A stretch of DNA of 64,000 bases. It comes from Paracyclopina nana (taxonomy: Eukaryota > Arthropoda > Copepoda > Cyclopoida > Cyclopettidae). Both the position numbers and the translations under genes were made by a program. Shown here piece after piece: positions 61,674 to 64,000 of the stretch (the first letter of the stretch is position 1; the number at the start of each line of letters is the position of its first letter). Below the pieces are notes generated by a model. It was not told the DNA's origin. It saw nothing but the letters and a program-made list of their open reading frames with translations, and searched no databases. The stretch spans positions 7,130,001 through 7,194,000 of the forward strand of contig JAGUCH010000003.1 in NCBI GenBank assembly GCA_019096065.1, read 5' to 3'.

Positions 61674-63580
61674 GTCTTTCGATATGCTACTAGCAGTCGC
61701 ACTCTTGTACTTATAACTATTTTGAAGAAACTACTAACTTTGCTAGAGATACTGAAATTGATTTCAAAGTACATACTGGTAAATACTTTTATTCCACACC
61801 ACCAGCTGTGATAGTGCCAAAAACGTTATTGCCTTACTTGTAGATTGGCTTTTACTTCCCCTCCCAACCAGTCACCATTTCTGACATTATTTTATTGTGC
61901 AGGTTTTCGATGAAAATGTGCGCGTCGCACGTTACAATTGTACTCTACTCTCAGCGATTCGGACCCACGAAAGGCATTCCCTTCATTTTTCATACTCTTT
62001 ATAGGAAAATTCTCGCTTTTGATGCAAATCGGCTCGAATCCCACTCAAAATACTATTTTCTGTGAACAGTGAACAATGGAAGTGCCAAATTAAAAACAAT
62101 TACAGCAATAAGAACAAAGAAGAAGAGTTTTGTAACTAGAATGCCAAATTAGAATGCTGCTGCTCTCACCGAGTAGGAACTAACGCTAATAAAAGATCTT
62201 TGATGATGTTGTTGACTGGTAGGGTGAAAACTTTGTAATGGAAGTAGTTGTACAAGTGTGAAACTGAAACTTTGCAAAGGCCATTCGCAAGAAGGCCTCT
62301 CTTCTGCACTCAGTTGCAGCAAACTTTGCCTACCAAAGTTCTTTATTGAATCAAACCGAAAACGAAGCATTGCACATTAACATAAATACACTGCTGCAGC
62401 TGTAAATGCAGTGCTCTTTTGTGTGGAGACATCAATCGGCTGTTCAATCCAAAATAAGAATTCCAACATGTCTGTCGAATGTAGGGCATTATATTTTCTT
62501 CTCACATTTGTAGCTCAAACCTTCTATGCTTGAGAGCACATTTTACGTGCGGCTCATAGAAAATCTACAATTGAAAAAAAGTGCATTTCCAGCGAAAAAG
62601 CAGATTGTCAGCCGGCTTCAATGCTACTGTGGTGGGCAATACCAGACACAGAGGCCTAGCCAGCTGGAAATGAAGAAAAAGTGTCACGATTTGCGGGTGG
62701 CAGCAGAAGCTGCGAGCTAGCTCGCGATCCTCGACTTGAGAAGCAAGGATTTGCTGGAGTGCAACTCAAATATAATATGAGGAGGAAAGATGTGAAAGCT
62801 GCTGCCGTTGCTTCTGCGGCTGCTTCCTTCACTTGAAAATCTGTTCCGCTCCATCACTTTCGAATAGTCAGAATGCGATATGGCACCTTTTTTCGTAAAG
62901 TTTCCCCTGAATACTTTTCCGTAAGCAAAGTGCCCTGATAGGAGCAGCAACGAGCTTTGATGATGACAGTACTCAGTGAGATTTCTGAGAGCAGAGGAAG
63001 AGACCAATCTTCAGGGAGCAGAGATCCCCTTTTCACCAGAAATTGAGATCTTCTTCTTCTGGTGCTGGGTGTTGAACCGTCCCATCTCTTGGCTTGGAAT
63101 CGCAGTCGAGGCGCCATGGAGGACATTTTAATGAGGTGAAAGCCCGAGTCTTGAAGTTGGACTCTTTTCCCTTTCTCCAATTTCTCGAATTGGAATCCGA
63201 TTGTAAACTTAGATTGGGAGAGGAAATGATCCAAACTTTGAAGGGCTTTCTGCCCGGCACGCTATATCCCCTGTCGTCGTGGAGTCATAAATTGCTTTGT
63301 TTTCAAACTTTGCCAATTTCGTTCTTGTTGTGCTATCCATTCCTACAATACAATAGCACTGACTGCGTAGAGCAAAAAAGTCCCTAATATCGGGCGCCAA
63401 ATTCGATGCAAAGTCAAAGCTAGCTTTTCTCTCTAAATAGTACTTCTATGCATATGTGGCAGCCGTGAGAGAATGAAACTTTCATGCAGCCACATTCAGG
63501 ATGAAGAGGGAGGTGAACTGCTGCTCTGACTCGCACCAAATGAATTAATAACCACGCTAAGTTTTTCCCACTCTTTCAGC
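61674..63580. other. Region downstream of the TMTC gene
   Basis: This holds the TMTC 3' UTR, whose end I cannot place because no canonical AATAAA occurs close to the stop codon. Short open frames (for example 62854-63234, minus) match nothing known. Confidence 0.4.
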
Positions 63581-64000
63581 TTTTATGCCCTGTTCATCTA
63601 TTTCAGTCGTAACTTTAGCAGTCTTACAAAAAATTGTCGTTATTCTATAACGACAAAAATTGTCTTAGGTCAGCGTAAGACCAGTCGTTAGCGTACGTAT
63701 CAGGTAAGCGCGTTAGTCAAGTAAAGCGCATGCTGGCTAGGGCTGACTAAATCAATTTTGATTTGCCTTTGCCCAAGGGCCAACCTTCCACCCTTCCTTT
63801 GGTTTTGTCTACCCTAACGTAAGGACAAGTCTTACAGCAAGTAAAGCCAGCCTGCTAGGGTTGAGTAAGATATTCTACTAGGTCTATCATTTCGGTGGAT
63901 TCTTTCCAAAGTTGCATTAGTTTAGTCAATCCTAGGGAGATCGCTAAAATAACACCAGTCCTTACCAGCTACGACTGCTAATAGAAATTCGTGGAGCTGC
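63581..64000. mobile_element. Partial repeat element running off the window end
   Basis: It starts TTTTATGCCCTGTTCATCTA, nearly the outer arm of the palindrome at 34688. Inside are a short hairpin (TTGTCGTTATTCTATAACGACAA split around 63644), scattered GTCTTAC/GTAAGAC motifs in both orientations, and a diverged direct repeat starting CAAGTAAAGC at 63718 and 63838 (120-bp period) with CTAGGG(C/T)TGA. No ORF. Its right end is outside the window. Confidence 0.55.

Overview
The window is nuclear DNA of an animal, most likely an arthropod. The evidence is two odd-skipped-family zinc-finger genes with the C-terminal Groucho-type motif, a 14-exon TMTC gene, a eukaryotic tRNA-Leu, and many introns of only about 50-100 bp with GT-AG borders and frequent GTAAGT/GTGAGT donors. 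The small introns suggest a compact genome (a branchiopod crustacean would fit), but I cannot fix the species from sequence alone.

Layout. 1-11,924 is intergenic with no gene I can support. 11,925-19,567 is a 7.6-kb two-gene DNA transposon: an 18-bp perfect terminal inverted repeat, a leftward 9-exon gene (891 aa, unknown family), a 398-bp divergent promoter region, and a rightward 2-exon gene (893 aa) resembling CACTA/EnSpm (Transposase_21-like) transposases. Both reading frames are open and splice in frame end to end. 23,649-25,109 (minus) and 32,223-33,404 (plus) are two divergent odd-skipped paralogues, with four and five C2H2 fingers. The 7.1 kb between them is full of foldback and inverted-repeat elements, including two 145-bp hairpins of one family and a chimera of them. 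33,405-48,672 is gene-poor, with a 108-bp loopless palindrome, a 393-bp inverted-repeat element with a 6-bp target duplication, and a tRNA-Leu(AAG). 48,673-61,673 (plus) is a TMTC1-like gene (951 aa). Its intron 5 carries a 791-bp element with CACTA-type ends, and its intron 7 carries a decayed P-element-like transposase on the opposite strand. From 63,581 to the end is the start of another repeat element.

How the genes relate. The odd-skipped pair is a small developmental repressor cluster, comparable to the known drm-sob-odd clustering in insects. The TMTC gene is an unrelated ER glycosylation gene. The transposon's two proteins probably act together on its own subterminal repeats: 11-bp tandem repeats at the right end share a core with a 21-bp duplicated repeat between the two genes. 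That element, with its intact uncharacterised partner protein, is the strongest candidate for something undescribed.
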